Part shown: positions 36,437 through 46,623 of the stretch, one piece after another
Layout: the number at the start of each line of letters is the position of its first letter
Numbering within the stretch: the first letter of the stretch is position 1
Origin: Cytospora piceicola
Taxonomy: Eukaryota; Ascomycota; Sordariomycetes; Diaporthales; Cytosporaceae
Direction: 5' to 3'
NCBI GenBank assembly: GCA_023375675.1
Contig: JALQBC010000038.1
Location: 310,001-374,000 of the forward strand
DNA length: 64,000 nt
Notes under the pieces: model-generated
Databases searched by the model: none
What the model was told of the DNA's origin: nothing
What the model saw: only the letters and a program-made list of their open reading frames with translations
Program-made: the position numbers and the translations under genes

Positions 36437-37778
36437 ATGGCTACCCCTGTTGGTACCAAGCAACGTCAGCCTCGCCTTCGGGCGTCTTGCGATGGCTGCT
36501 TCCTTGCCAAGGTCAAATGCTCCAAGGCCAGACCGATTTGTTCTCGGTGCCTTACCTGCGGCATAGAATGTCGCTATTCGCCTTCAAGCAGAGCAGGCAA
36601 ACCGAAAGCCTCGGAGAGCTCGAAAAACCATCCACCAAACCTGAACATGAGTGGGAATTCCTCACTCGTCAACAACGGCATGATGTATGGGGTTCACTCC
36701 GGATTAACAGGGCTCTACAAGCTGGAGACAGGCTGGACCTCCCCGGCCACAAGTATGGATGAGTCCATGAGCCGGGGCCAGTCTATGTCCTCGGGAATGT
36801 CACTCATGGGAGCTGGTAGCGGTCCGGCAGCCCATGTCGACCCGAGCGTAACAGCAGAGATATATGGCCCTGGCATACCGTGGACGCCACCGAGCGAGAT
36901 TAACACACCGTTCACGGACACATCATTCGCCGCAATCCCAATACCACCTGGCCACAGTCGCTCTCAGTCATACGATATGCGTGGCAGCACTATGGGCTGG
37001 GGAGACACAAACGTCCCAGAGCTCTTCGCCTTCAACCAAGCCTCAACGCCAACAAGTATGTCGTCAAATTACTTCCCCAGTCCAACGGCCACACCCAATC
37101 TCAGGCCAACCCTGCCAAAGCCAAAATCCACGCCCGCCACTCCAGCAGGCGGCTCTTGCACATGCTTCACGGTGTGTCTACAGTCGCTTCAAGCCCTGCA
37201 TAATGCTTCGTCCCCCGCGTCACCACCATTCGATCTGGTACTTTCCCTGAATCGAAAGGCCGTCGAAGGTTGCGCGGCTATGCTAGGTACTTACTCCCCC
37301 TCCCCTCCCCCAATATCAGCATCCAGCCACTGACAAGGCTTTAGCCTGTTCACGATGCATGAGAAGATCTGGAACGCACACGGCCGCCATGCTTCTGGCG
37401 ACCGTGATAGGCACCATCACATCTTTCTACAGGAGCGCCTCTCAGTCCTACTTCGACCACGGCGGCCCGCCAAGCGGCAACTCAGCAAGGACAGTCCCGG
37501 CGCCATCGGCGATATCCAGGACCGGCATGACAGGCCTCGGCGTTTCCCTCGGGGCCTACACGGTCAACGGCGAGGACAGCCGGTGGCTGGAGCTGGAGAT
37601 CCTGGCGCGGGAGCTCCGGAAGCTCGAAGAGGTGTACGCGAACTTCCGGGAGGTCTGCTCGGAGCTGTCGGAGGACCCAGAGGTCAGCAAGGCCATGATC
37701 GGGTATCTCGGCCAGAACTTGGGGTCGACCATGCAGGTTGTCAGTCATCACCGGAAGGGCGATATGAGGTTCTCGTGA
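36437..37778 (+). CDS. Zn2Cys6 transcription factor with AflR-type C-terminal domain
   Basis: Two exons, 36437-37286 and 37345-37778, joined across a 58-base intron (GTACTT...TTTAG), give 427 residues. The DNA-binding cluster near the N-terminus is complete: Cys18, 21, 28, 35, 38 and 45 (spacing 2-6-6-2-6), in the context [19 protein letters not shown], closely resembling AflR. The middle is Ser/Pro/Gly-rich and probably disordered. The C-terminal part matches the AflR domain: [36 protein letters not shown] joined across the intron to ACSRCM, then an alpha-helical segment to FREVCSEL. It sits between the PKS and the reductase, so it is a likely pathway regulator. The ATG at 36437 starts the usual short basic lead-in ([16 protein letters not shown]); an upstream in-frame ATG at 36341 would add 32 residues of non-conserved sequence. 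Confidence 0.93.
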
Positions 37779-38558
37779 CGGCCCGCAGTGCCTACGCCCC
37801 CCTCTCTCCCCACCCCCTTGGGCCCTCGGAGGACCCCACGGGGATCAGGAGGGTTTCCAGTTGACCTGTGCGTTTCTGATTATATCCACGGTGGCACAAT
37901 GTATGTTTTCCACGGACAAGAGGAGCTCTTATGACCGACACGACACGACAGACGACGTTCACTTCTGACTGGTCCCCGGCACTCCGGGACTCCAAGTAAT
38001 ATCTATTGTCTATTCTTCATTTCGGTCTTTGCATCCATTGGGGAATGAGGTGGACTGATCCTTACTTTGTCCTCTGAACTGAGAAGGGGACGGCGCAGGC
38101 GCAATTTTCATTCATTATACTTCTTACACTATACCACGACTTACCTCGCTCGGAGCGAGCGGTGATTTCAAATCTACGCATACGAATGAACTCTCTACTA
38201 AGGTTAAAGCTACTCTCCTTCGCGGCGGCCATGCTGGAAGACAAGATCGACAGGGGATTAGCGACCGGGTACCACACCAGTTCAAGATACTCGCACGTGG
38301 GAGGTTTTGGAAGAGGCGCACCCAAAGAAAAGTCGCCGGCGGGAGAAATGGAAGGTTCGGGGTCATAGGCTGTGTCTCGGTCCACGGGAGGGAAGCAAGG
38401 GACAGCACGGTGGAGCCAGCCTATGGCTGCTTGGTACAGACGATCTCTCCTCTCGCTTGATGATACCTTTTTCGTTCCTGGGGCTTGTATTTCTTGGACG
38501 GGGGACGGAGGGCCACGACTGGTCTGGCTTACGAGGGGGGGGCGACACTCGGTATCCT

Positions 38559-38604
38559 ACTTTGGGCACTTTTGGGCATTCTGGCATTCTGGCATTTTGG
38601 CATT
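38559..38604. repeat. Imperfect short tandem repeat (GGCATTCT-like)
   Basis: Several adjacent, slightly varied copies of a TTTTGGGCA/TTCTGGCA motif are visible. It is a low-complexity tract with no evident function. Confidence 0.6.
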
Positions 38605-40137
38605 GGCTGGTTTCCACGCCGAGGTGCTCTTGTTGTACATGTGAGGAAATCCCAAGGGGTGCCAGACGGGGATCTAGCAAGCTGTCCGTCATCCTGAGGA
38701 TGCACAGCATGATCTTCCATGCGTTCAGCGTCTGCTAGGTGCTACATGGGGCTGATATTGTATATCTACCTTCGGATCCTCGTTCGGTTTCATGTCACTG
38801 GGTCTACTCGGTACTTGGCTACAGGATGCTTTTTCGCACCAAGATGAGAGCAACGGCCATCATTTCCATTCAGTTATTTCTCTTCACTTAGCGGCTGACT
38901 TGGCCACGTGTTGTACATAGGACATGCCGAAAATACTACTGTTTCTGGTTTTCCATCATGGTGACGACCTAAGATTCTCCCACATCCCCCCCTCCTTCCC
39001 GTGTCTGCCGAGGTTTCAGGCTGGGCCTCCCGGCTATATTCCTGGTGCAGACGGGCCGCTTCGAAGCTTGCGTCCAGGGATGCGCCCAGGGCTGGGCTGC
39101 CATGTAGTCGCATCATGGAAGTGGAGATGTCCGAAGGAGCGACATGGAAAAACGTGGAGTAAGAGCTAGAGTTGAGCTAGGTGAGTAACACGCTTCTGGG
39201 AGCCCACGTTGTATCAACCACCGAGGTGGGTGCAATTGGACCGTTTCAAGATGGCAATGGGACTTGGGCGCTGGTGATGATAAGTCGATCCTTTCCAGAC
39301 TTCAAAGATGTTTAATTGTCTCGGTACGACTACCTGGGTTGAAATTTGGGTAGGGGTCGAATCATGGAAGACGGCAAGGTAAGTAAGTATATGCACAACA
39401 GATTAAACGCAGTCTGATAGCCGCACGCCCCGGGATGTCACCAGCGTCTACCAGCTGGCTCCGTGACGGTGAGGACTGGAAGAAGCGTGACTCAACACAC
39501 GTATCCATCCTCTCGATGAACTGTTGCTTTATTTCATCTTATTTTTCTGTGTTTTATTCTTTCCTTTCCACCACAGCAATAGCTACACCCGACAATGTGG
39601 TTCTCGTCCTCTCCGCCCGTCCATTATGGGACTGGCGAACTGCAAATTCATGCATGCCGTACGCGTTTGACTTTCGTCTGTCTGCTTCCGCCCCGCTTCC
39701 GCGATGGCGCGTTTCTCGCTATGTGTGTAGGTAGGAGTGCTGGTATTCCTCGTGAAGAGGATGCATGCATAATTCATCATCATGACTCTGTACCCATATC
39801 TGCAACGACGACGCAGGTGCAGGGCCACGGCTGTAGCCTCGATCCCTGATCCAAGCACACGCCATGGTCCACCCGAGCCTTTCCCGAGCCCAGAGGTACC
39901 TCGCATGGGTACTTTGTCTGCAGGTAGGTAAGTGGCTCTCAATGTCGTCAGAAACGGGACCCAACTGGGTGAAGAAATGCGCTGTCCATTGTGAGACACA
40001 CATGTCAACTATCAACGGCCCCATGTCCCTTCTACTGTTTCTCGAGGATCGAGGATCACCACGGCTGCCCGCGTGCTTGATTCCATGATAGCGCAGTCCT
40101 GCTCCGCATGGCTTTGGAGCCAACTATCAGCCCTTAG

Positions 40138-40160
40138 GTCCCAGCCCTGCGGGCTGGGAC
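40138..40160. repeat. Perfect inverted repeat, 10-bp arms, 3-base loop
   Basis: GTCCCAGCCC (40138-40147) and GGGCTGGGAC (40151-40160) are exact reverse complements around TGC. No gene end lies next to it and there is no T-run after it, so it is not an obvious terminator. Confidence 0.8.
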
Positions 40161-41752
40161 GGCTCGGCCGACTCTCTCAGGTTCACCACAGGCGTCGAGG
40201 TTCGCTACATGAGGAAGCAAGGCTAACGCAAGAGGAAGAGGACACCCCGAGGGCCACTACCCTTCCTTAGTTAGGAACAGGCCTCAAACTGGCATGGAGC
40301 TGCCTGCCAAGCAAGTTCGTATCCCCCAGCCGGAGTTTTGTCGATCAGCCGCCCTCGAGGGTCCATAGTGTCTCAACCGTTAAGAGCTAGTAACCAGGTT
40401 GACCTAGCTGCCACGCCCCTTGTCTGCTCCCGAGATGAAGCCTGGAGGGGGAAGGGGGGAGTTCCAACGTATGAGGCAACCGGGGAGTTACGGTGAAGAT
40501 GATATCGCAGAGACTCAATGATGCCGTGATGCTGCAGTCGTGGCGTGATACAGGGCATGGGTGTGCTTCGTATACCAGCACTGAGCGCCTCGATCACCCA
40601 ATTGTATCTCACGTGTATGTCAAGTAGGCGATCAAGCGTGGAAATCGCCAACCTTATCGGTTCCCAAGCCTATATCGCACTTCTCGAAGGGACGCCACCC
40701 ATAACGAAAGAGGCCGTAAGCTTCCCCCGCGCCGTCGGTCAGCCGCTGGGGAGCCGACACACCATAGGCCGGTGAACAAACTCAGCTAGCTCAGGAAACG
40801 CCCACGTTCTGTTTTTGGAGGTGCTATTGGCAACGGGGTAGGTCTCCATGTGAAAGAACACCGTATTAGACGCTCTGTTCTCTGCAGTCGCAGCCACAAG
40901 GCTGCATGCTGGTGCGGCGGTGGCCGTTGTCTGACAGCCATGGAAGGGTCTTCCGTCCAGCCCTTACCCATCGATCTTCATGGCGGCTTCTTGCTTTTTT
41001 TCTGTTGGGAACCATCGGTGAGCCATTCCACCCACCCAATATCGTGCGTGGAAGGCGATGGCGCTGGTAGTCGAAAGGGCAGAAAGAACAGAGGTCTGTG
41101 CCAAAAATGCCCCAAGCTTCCTCTCCTCTAAGTGTGAGACTTGCATAGCCTCCACTGCAGCCCAGGGTATGGGCAACCATTGTACGACGTGGGTCAATTC
41201 CTGGTCTGATCCCTTTTGTGATGTACTTCAATCCACCCTAGCCCGTTCACCCCGGCATGTCCAAGGCTGATATCAGCACTGGCTCGGACTGTCGACATCA
41301 ATCGGTCCCGGCAATGTGTCCGTTATTTGCCGCCAAGGAACCGCCTCACGTACTGTCCATCCCACGCCTCTTGGGGGGGAAAACATGGCATCTATTGAAT
41401 TCAGATGTACGAATGGCCTCTAGCGAACCTATGATGAGTTGTCAGTGTCAGCCTCAGGCGTTGATCAGCAACGTGCAGCAATATTTCGGGTGGAAATCCA
41501 GGGCATCCATGCTGAACCGTGACAAGCTCGGATGGCCACTTCCAGTTCAAGTATTGATACAACATCTCCCATTCTCGGACGCGGGGAATGCATCCATCCT
41601 TGTGCGACTGTTGTCTGCGTTCATTCTTCAGCGCCAACCAGATAAGTGTTCGCTTGACCGAGTCCATGGAGTCGTACGCCGTCACGCAATCCACAGCCTT
41701 GCAGCGACTAGACCCGTACGACAACGTCTCTGTCTTATAACGTCGTCGAATA

Positions 41753-43015
41753 TTAGCCGGGGTAAATCTCTCCTCGGAAATCCTCCATGCCCCACGCAGC
41801 GCTTGGGGAATAGTCCGAGATCGTCGCATACCTGGAACCTTAATCGGCTGGCCAAACCAGTCGCAGGTCCTCGTTGTTTTTAGTCTTCCATCTTCTCCGG
41901 TGTCGTCAATGCCGGGAATCGCTGTATCTGGGGACCATGAGATAAAGTGCTTGTGTCAAGTCAGCACTTGGTCAGCCACTTCGGGATCCGGAGCCGAACC
42001 TACAGTGCGTTGCCAATAATGCCTTGACATATAGATGGCTCCTGGCGAAGTAAGCCTTCCCGCCAGACGCCCTGACGGCCTTTCTCAGTGCACACATCAA
42101 TCTTGTCTTGGAGGCTCGACAAGTAGGGCCTGAATGATACTAGTGAATGCAGGAACCCTGGGGCGCCATGGCAGCACTGAACGATCGAGGAGTCAGTCCT
42201 GCCCGCCGAACTCGGCCACTTCCCATCTGGCAAGCTGCATGTTCAAGAGCCCTTCCAGGCTTCCCTCCCAACTGCTTCGCCAGACGGCATCTCGAGGAGA
42301 AGCTGTGTGACGATTCCGATGTCACTGTCCACAGCACCGAGGTAGGGCTTCCCAAACCATGTCCGATCCGGGCCGTCCTCCATGATCGAACCCGTGATGG
42401 GCTGTACCGCCGGTTCGAGCAGGGAAGCGCTGTCGAGGAACCCAGTGGCGGATCATGCGCAATCATGTACAAGGTCCCAGGGCGGCCGTGAAGTGCCTCG
42501 TCGGGGGGGACTCGCCCGCCAAGGTGGCAGGGATGTCAGAGACGAAGGTCTCCACGCGGGGCATGCCCTTTGGTGATGCAGGCCTGGATAGCCTCGTGTG
42601 CCAGGTTCTCGCTCACTGTGCCACATCGTCTGGGCTCGACGCGCACGTGACTCCTTCGCGCCATCCATGTATCTGGATGCCTAGCGACAGCATGGTGTCC
42701 TCCTGGTTTCAGGCGTGGAAGCAGGGAAGAGATGCAGATGAAGAGGGATGCGAGCCCCATTTGGGCCCGCCCAGAGACCGAGGCACCTATCTGCCCTGTA
42801 AAAATCCTTCGGGGGGAAGGTTCGTGATGGTTCCTTCCAGGGCATCCTTGAAGTGGCGCTCGGGTTCGTCTGCCGTCGAGAGCGGCGAGAGCGGCTCGAG
42901 CTTGTTTGCGATGCACATGGACGCCATCATGTCGCGTGTGACCATAGAAGCCAAACAGCCTGGTCTGGTAGCGTGGGCACGCAACACTTCCTTTGGATCT
43001 GGGCTGGGTAGTCAC
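41753..43015 (-). pseudogene. LanC-like (lanthionine synthetase C-like) gene remnant
   Basis: Read on the minus strand, conserved pieces of a fungal LanC-like protein appear in the correct order but in changing frames: a GFLQG/FTGQIG segment (about 42815), an N-terminal helix SENLAHEAIQACITKG (about 42620-42565), a GTLYM and LRMIRHWVP pair (about 42480-42440), TWFGKPYLGAV (about 42370-42340), MPSGEAVGREAWKG, LPDGKWPSS (about 42230), VQCCHGAPGFLHSLVSF (about 42190-42140), EPSICQGIIGNAL (ending with a stop at 42000-42002), FPALTTPEKMED (about 41915-41880, followed by TAA) and a C-terminal AAWGMEDFRGEIYPG. At least five frame changes and in-frame stops (for example TGA at 42245-42243) separate them. 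The second zinc motif, normally CHG, reads CQG, and the GAxHG motif has lost its His. LanC-like proteins have a zinc-bound alpha-toroid fold; the eukaryotic members act on glutathione or dehydroamino acids in proteins. This copy cannot encode a full protein. Confidence 0.87.
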
Positions 43016-45560
43016 CGTATGTCGAGATGTCCTTTTTCAACGACACTGAACTTAAAGTCAGCCGGTTGACGCAATGATACACAGTAAACACAGCAAACAA
43101 CAGATGCTAGGGGGTGTGGAGACTGGGCGGGGTGTGTTTATTACCGTTGTAATCTACTCCCGCATCACCCGTAGTTTTGGAGACGATATCAGGTTGCCAT
43201 GCTCCTTTGGTACTAAACGGTGCGTAGCGTACCCGTAGCCTTTGGAACACAATGCATGTACCCCACGCGTCATGGCAACCAGATCCTTCATTTCCCCTAT
43301 CAGACCCACAACTGCGCAGGTGAAGATGCAGGTGGCTAGCCACATGTGCAGCAGGCGTGCCCGTCTTGATTCCATCATAAACCACCGGATTCTCACCATG
43401 GCCTTCCTTCGCCTTTGTCGGGATTCGTCAAAGCCAAAGACGCCACTACTGTGCACAAGTGCGGACTGCACATTGATGCAGGTCACGATCAATCACCAAG
43501 GATCTTGGGTGCATACTGTCTGTACATTTCTACATATCTACTGCGGTAAGCTAACTGACAGTCTCTCCGCAGAGTCCAGGCCGGAGATCAGAAACAACAC
43601 TGCAGCTATAATAGGAATCCATTATATCCTGACAGCGTCCAAGCACCTCTACCTCCACCCCCCGAGTCGCTGTCTCGCATGGTCCGGTGGGCATGTGAAC
43701 GGCCAGATGACGCCACGGGACTATATAATATACTATCGCCAAGGTTCGCGCACCCTGATATTACATGCGGCGCCACTCCTCGGTGCTACTCGAGTGGCGC
43801 ATACAACTCTCGAACAACACAACATGAGTGCCTAGGTACCGCGCTACCTTGTACTAATCAACACCTTATCAAGCCTGGATCTCATGCAAGCTATCAGCAA
43901 CTCTGATGCTTCGGAAGCCGAGCATTCGAGCACGAGGTCGAACAACATGGCAACTTCTTGCGACAACAACGCTGTCGACCATGGTAGGTCCCAGACAACA
44001 TGTCCAGCCTGTGGTGTCTTCGGGACCCGGAACGAACACTATTGGCTTACGTGGCGACATTGAGGCGAGATGTGGCTTGAGCCTCAAGGCTTATTCCATA
44101 TATCGACTCTGAACTGCCGGCATTATTGCTACCATTTGGGCGAAGATGGTGTGAAAGCACCCCCCCCCTGCCCTCTACTGGTATGGATCGCAAAGTAGAG
44201 AAACACCGTGGCAGTTGCAGCCGATGGCAGGTTATCTAGTCTCTTCTGACGTCTGACGGAGTCTTTTGAAATTGAAGGACAGTCCCGATTGGACGAGCCT
44301 GCTTGACAGGGTCCACATACTACCTCCTCAGCAAGACGGCTGTGACACTCGCTTGTGGGCTGGATATGAAATATTCAGTCATGATGATGACCATGTAGGT
44401 GGGAGAAGTTGACATGCCCCTGACTATTGTGCTCTTCCAATCTGATTTTGAGACGGAACAATGCTGTGATGGCCATGACAGATGCCAGGGCAAAACACGA
44501 CAGAAGGACAATTCCCGTTTGCGGATATGTTGTAAGTCTTATCCGGGTCGTGTCGTGGATAAATCCTAATCTTGCGCAGTCATCAATTCCAGAAAGTCGA
44601 TATGGCTCCAGATGGTACAGATATGACCATGGAAAGCATAATTCAGTCGGACCCCCGAGCATGCTGAGTAGGTCACTTGCTCGCATCGTTGTTATTGCGC
44701 GTTCAGGCGCAAATCATACACAGAGGACCCCTCGGCCTGTTAGTCTCGCACACCACAGTGGGTCTAGCATCCCATCATGCTGGAGACTCTGACTGCGATG
44801 AGTTTATGCAGAACTAGGTAGGAAGCCGGCCTAGCTTTTTGGTGGCGGCTCCTACGGCACCTCAAGGGGAAAACAGCAGGAATTACTCTAGTCCCGGTTA
44901 TGTGGGGTCACTTCTTCAGAGACATTTGGAGACCCATTCTAGAAGATGACCATATGCAATTTACATGTGGTGTTATGGTGTTGCGAAGGATGCACGTTGA
45001 GATAGGACCGCAGCCAGCAGGCTTACAATCCCTCTCTGCCAAGGTTGTCGGATGCGATGTGGGCTCGTCAATGGTCCACCGTAACGAACTCGCAGAACTG
45101 TCTCACTACCCAATACTAAGAAGTCTCCAATAACGGGGTCTCAAAGATAGCTTGCACCAGAGGATCGGGCCGAAGGTCCCTTTGAAGATAAGACAGAGGG
45201 GATGCACACGTCCTAAGAAGACGTTGTGGGACATGACTAGGACTGTTCAGGAACAAGCACGTATGTACCGATAAATAAGCATAAACGGGAATCATGTACC
45301 AGTACGGGCTGTACGCAGTAAATACCAACTTCATTGTCTTCTATGGATATATTAACGGATGATGTGGAACCATGCCCCGGCGCTGCAATATACATTACAT
45401 CTCGTCATCCAACGACCGAATTTCTGTCATCTGACCACGTTCCGTGATGTCAAGCAAAAGGACCTCGGATCCTGATCAGGCCTTATTGATGATGTACCCA
45501 CCCGGTGGAGATTCGATACTTCTGCAGACACAAATGGTAGAAGGGTGAGGAAAGTGTGCC
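43016..45560. other. Gene-poor spacer, 2.5 kb
   Basis: No supported gene. One minus-strand frame near 44686-44375 contains a plausible membrane segment (GIVLLSCFALASVMAITALF) but no assignable family. A run of C lies at about 44159-44169. Confidence 0.4.
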
Positions 45561-46512
45561 TTAGACGGCGTTGCCGCCAGTCAGCTTGATCACCTGGCCT
45601 GTCAGATACCCCATGGTCAGCACGTCTGGATCGATAACCCCCAGGACAAGGAAGATTCACGAGGGATTGAATGAGAAAGCCAGAGGCAGGGAAAAAGTAC
45701 ACACCGTTGATCCACTCCCCCTCGTCACTGCAGAGCATAAACACGGCCTTGCCGATATCCGCCGGGGTGCCGACCCTCTTGAGCGGGCACATTTCGGCGA
45801 GCCCCTTGTCGATGGTGTCCATGGGCATGCCCTTGTAGCCGCCGGGGACGTAGTGCCAGGCGTTCTCGTCAAACATGTCGGTCTTGACGCCGCCCGGGGC
45901 GATGGCGTTGACGGTCATGCCCTTCTCGCCGCAGTCGACGGCGAAGGCGCGCGTGAAGCCCTCGATGGCGGCCTTGGAGCCCGCGTACAGCGCGTGGTTG
46001 GGGATCCCGCCGATGCTCGCGGCGACCGACGACGTCAGCACGAGGCGGCCGCCCCGCCGGCAGTGCCTGAGGGCCTGCTGGGCCACGAAGAACTGGCCCC
46101 GGCAGTTGAGCCCGAAGACCCGGTCGAACAGCTCCGGGGTGACGTCGACCTCGGGGCACCAGACCTCCATGCCCGAGTTGGACACGACGATGTCGACGTG
46201 GCCGAAGTGCGAGAGCGCCCTCCGGAACAGCTCGCCGACCGACTCGGGGCTGCTGATGTCCGCCTGGACCGCGACGGCCCGGGAGCCCAGCCCCGCCAGC
46301 TCCGAGACCACGTCGTCGGCCGACTTGGCCGAGCTGCCGTAGTTGACGACGACGTCGGCGCCGCGGCGGCCCAGCTCGATGGCGATGCCCCTGCCGATCC
46401 CGCGGCCTGCGCCTGTGATGAGGGCAACCTTGCCGGCGAGGGGGCGGGCTGGGTCGCGAGAGGCGGGCGGGGTCTCCGAAGAGGACGGGTTGTCGGTTGC
46501 GGCGGGAGACAT
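45561..46512 (-). CDS. Short-chain dehydrogenase, tetra/trihydroxynaphthalene reductase-like
   Basis: NADPH-dependent reductase of the classical SDR family. Exons 46512-45705 and 45625-45561 with a 79-base intron (GTGTGT...CCAG) give 290 residues. Motifs: the nucleotide-binding TGAGRGIGRG (residues 33-42), NSG (112-114), catalytic Asn136, Ser162, Tyr176 and Lys180 (YAGSK). The residues VVSNSG, DVTPELFDRVFGLNCRGQFF and VNAIAPGGVKTDMF are those of fungal naphthol reductases (T4HN/T3HN reductase group; versicolorin reductases are close relatives). The tiny second exon supplies MGYLTGQVIKLTGGNAV, the usual SDR C-terminus. The ATG at 46512 was chosen because the open frame upstream (from 46584) has no ATG. 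The gene is strikingly GC-rich. Between the AflR-type and Cmr1-type regulators, it is the expected reductive step of a DHN-melanin-like pathway. Confidence 0.94.
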
Positions 46513-46615
46513 GCTCACTGGTTTGCTGGTACGAGATGCTGTGGTAAAGACTCTTACGGACTTGGGTGGATAAAGGACCAGCACATGAATATTTCAGTCG
46601 ACAAGCTGGCATGAG

Positions 46616-46623
46616 TATATAAA
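46616..46623 (-). promoter_or_regulatory. Possible TATA box of the reductase gene
   Basis: TATATAAA on the plus strand (TTTATATA on the coding strand) lies about 105 bases upstream of the SDR start codon. Position and sequence fit a TATA element, but this rests on the motif alone. Confidence 0.35.

Larger units (their letters stand above)
37779..41752. other. Gene-poor spacer, 4 kb
   Basis: No supported gene. It contains an imperfect short tandem repeat based on GGCATTCT (38559-38604) and a perfect GC-rich hairpin (40138-40160). Open frames on both strands are short and unassigned. Confidence 0.45.

Noticed and set aside
41257..41883. 208-residue plus-strand frame
   Set aside because: It partly overlaps the 3' end of the LanC-like relic in antisense and has no motif.
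42455..43069. 204-residue plus-strand frame
   Set aside because: It is antisense to the LanC-like relic, whose motifs are on the minus strand. The plus-strand translation matches nothing recognisable.
45571..46614. 347-residue plus-strand frame opposite the reductase
   Set aside because: It is an antisense shadow of a very GC-rich gene; its composition (A, R, G, D, V) is that of a mirrored coding frame.
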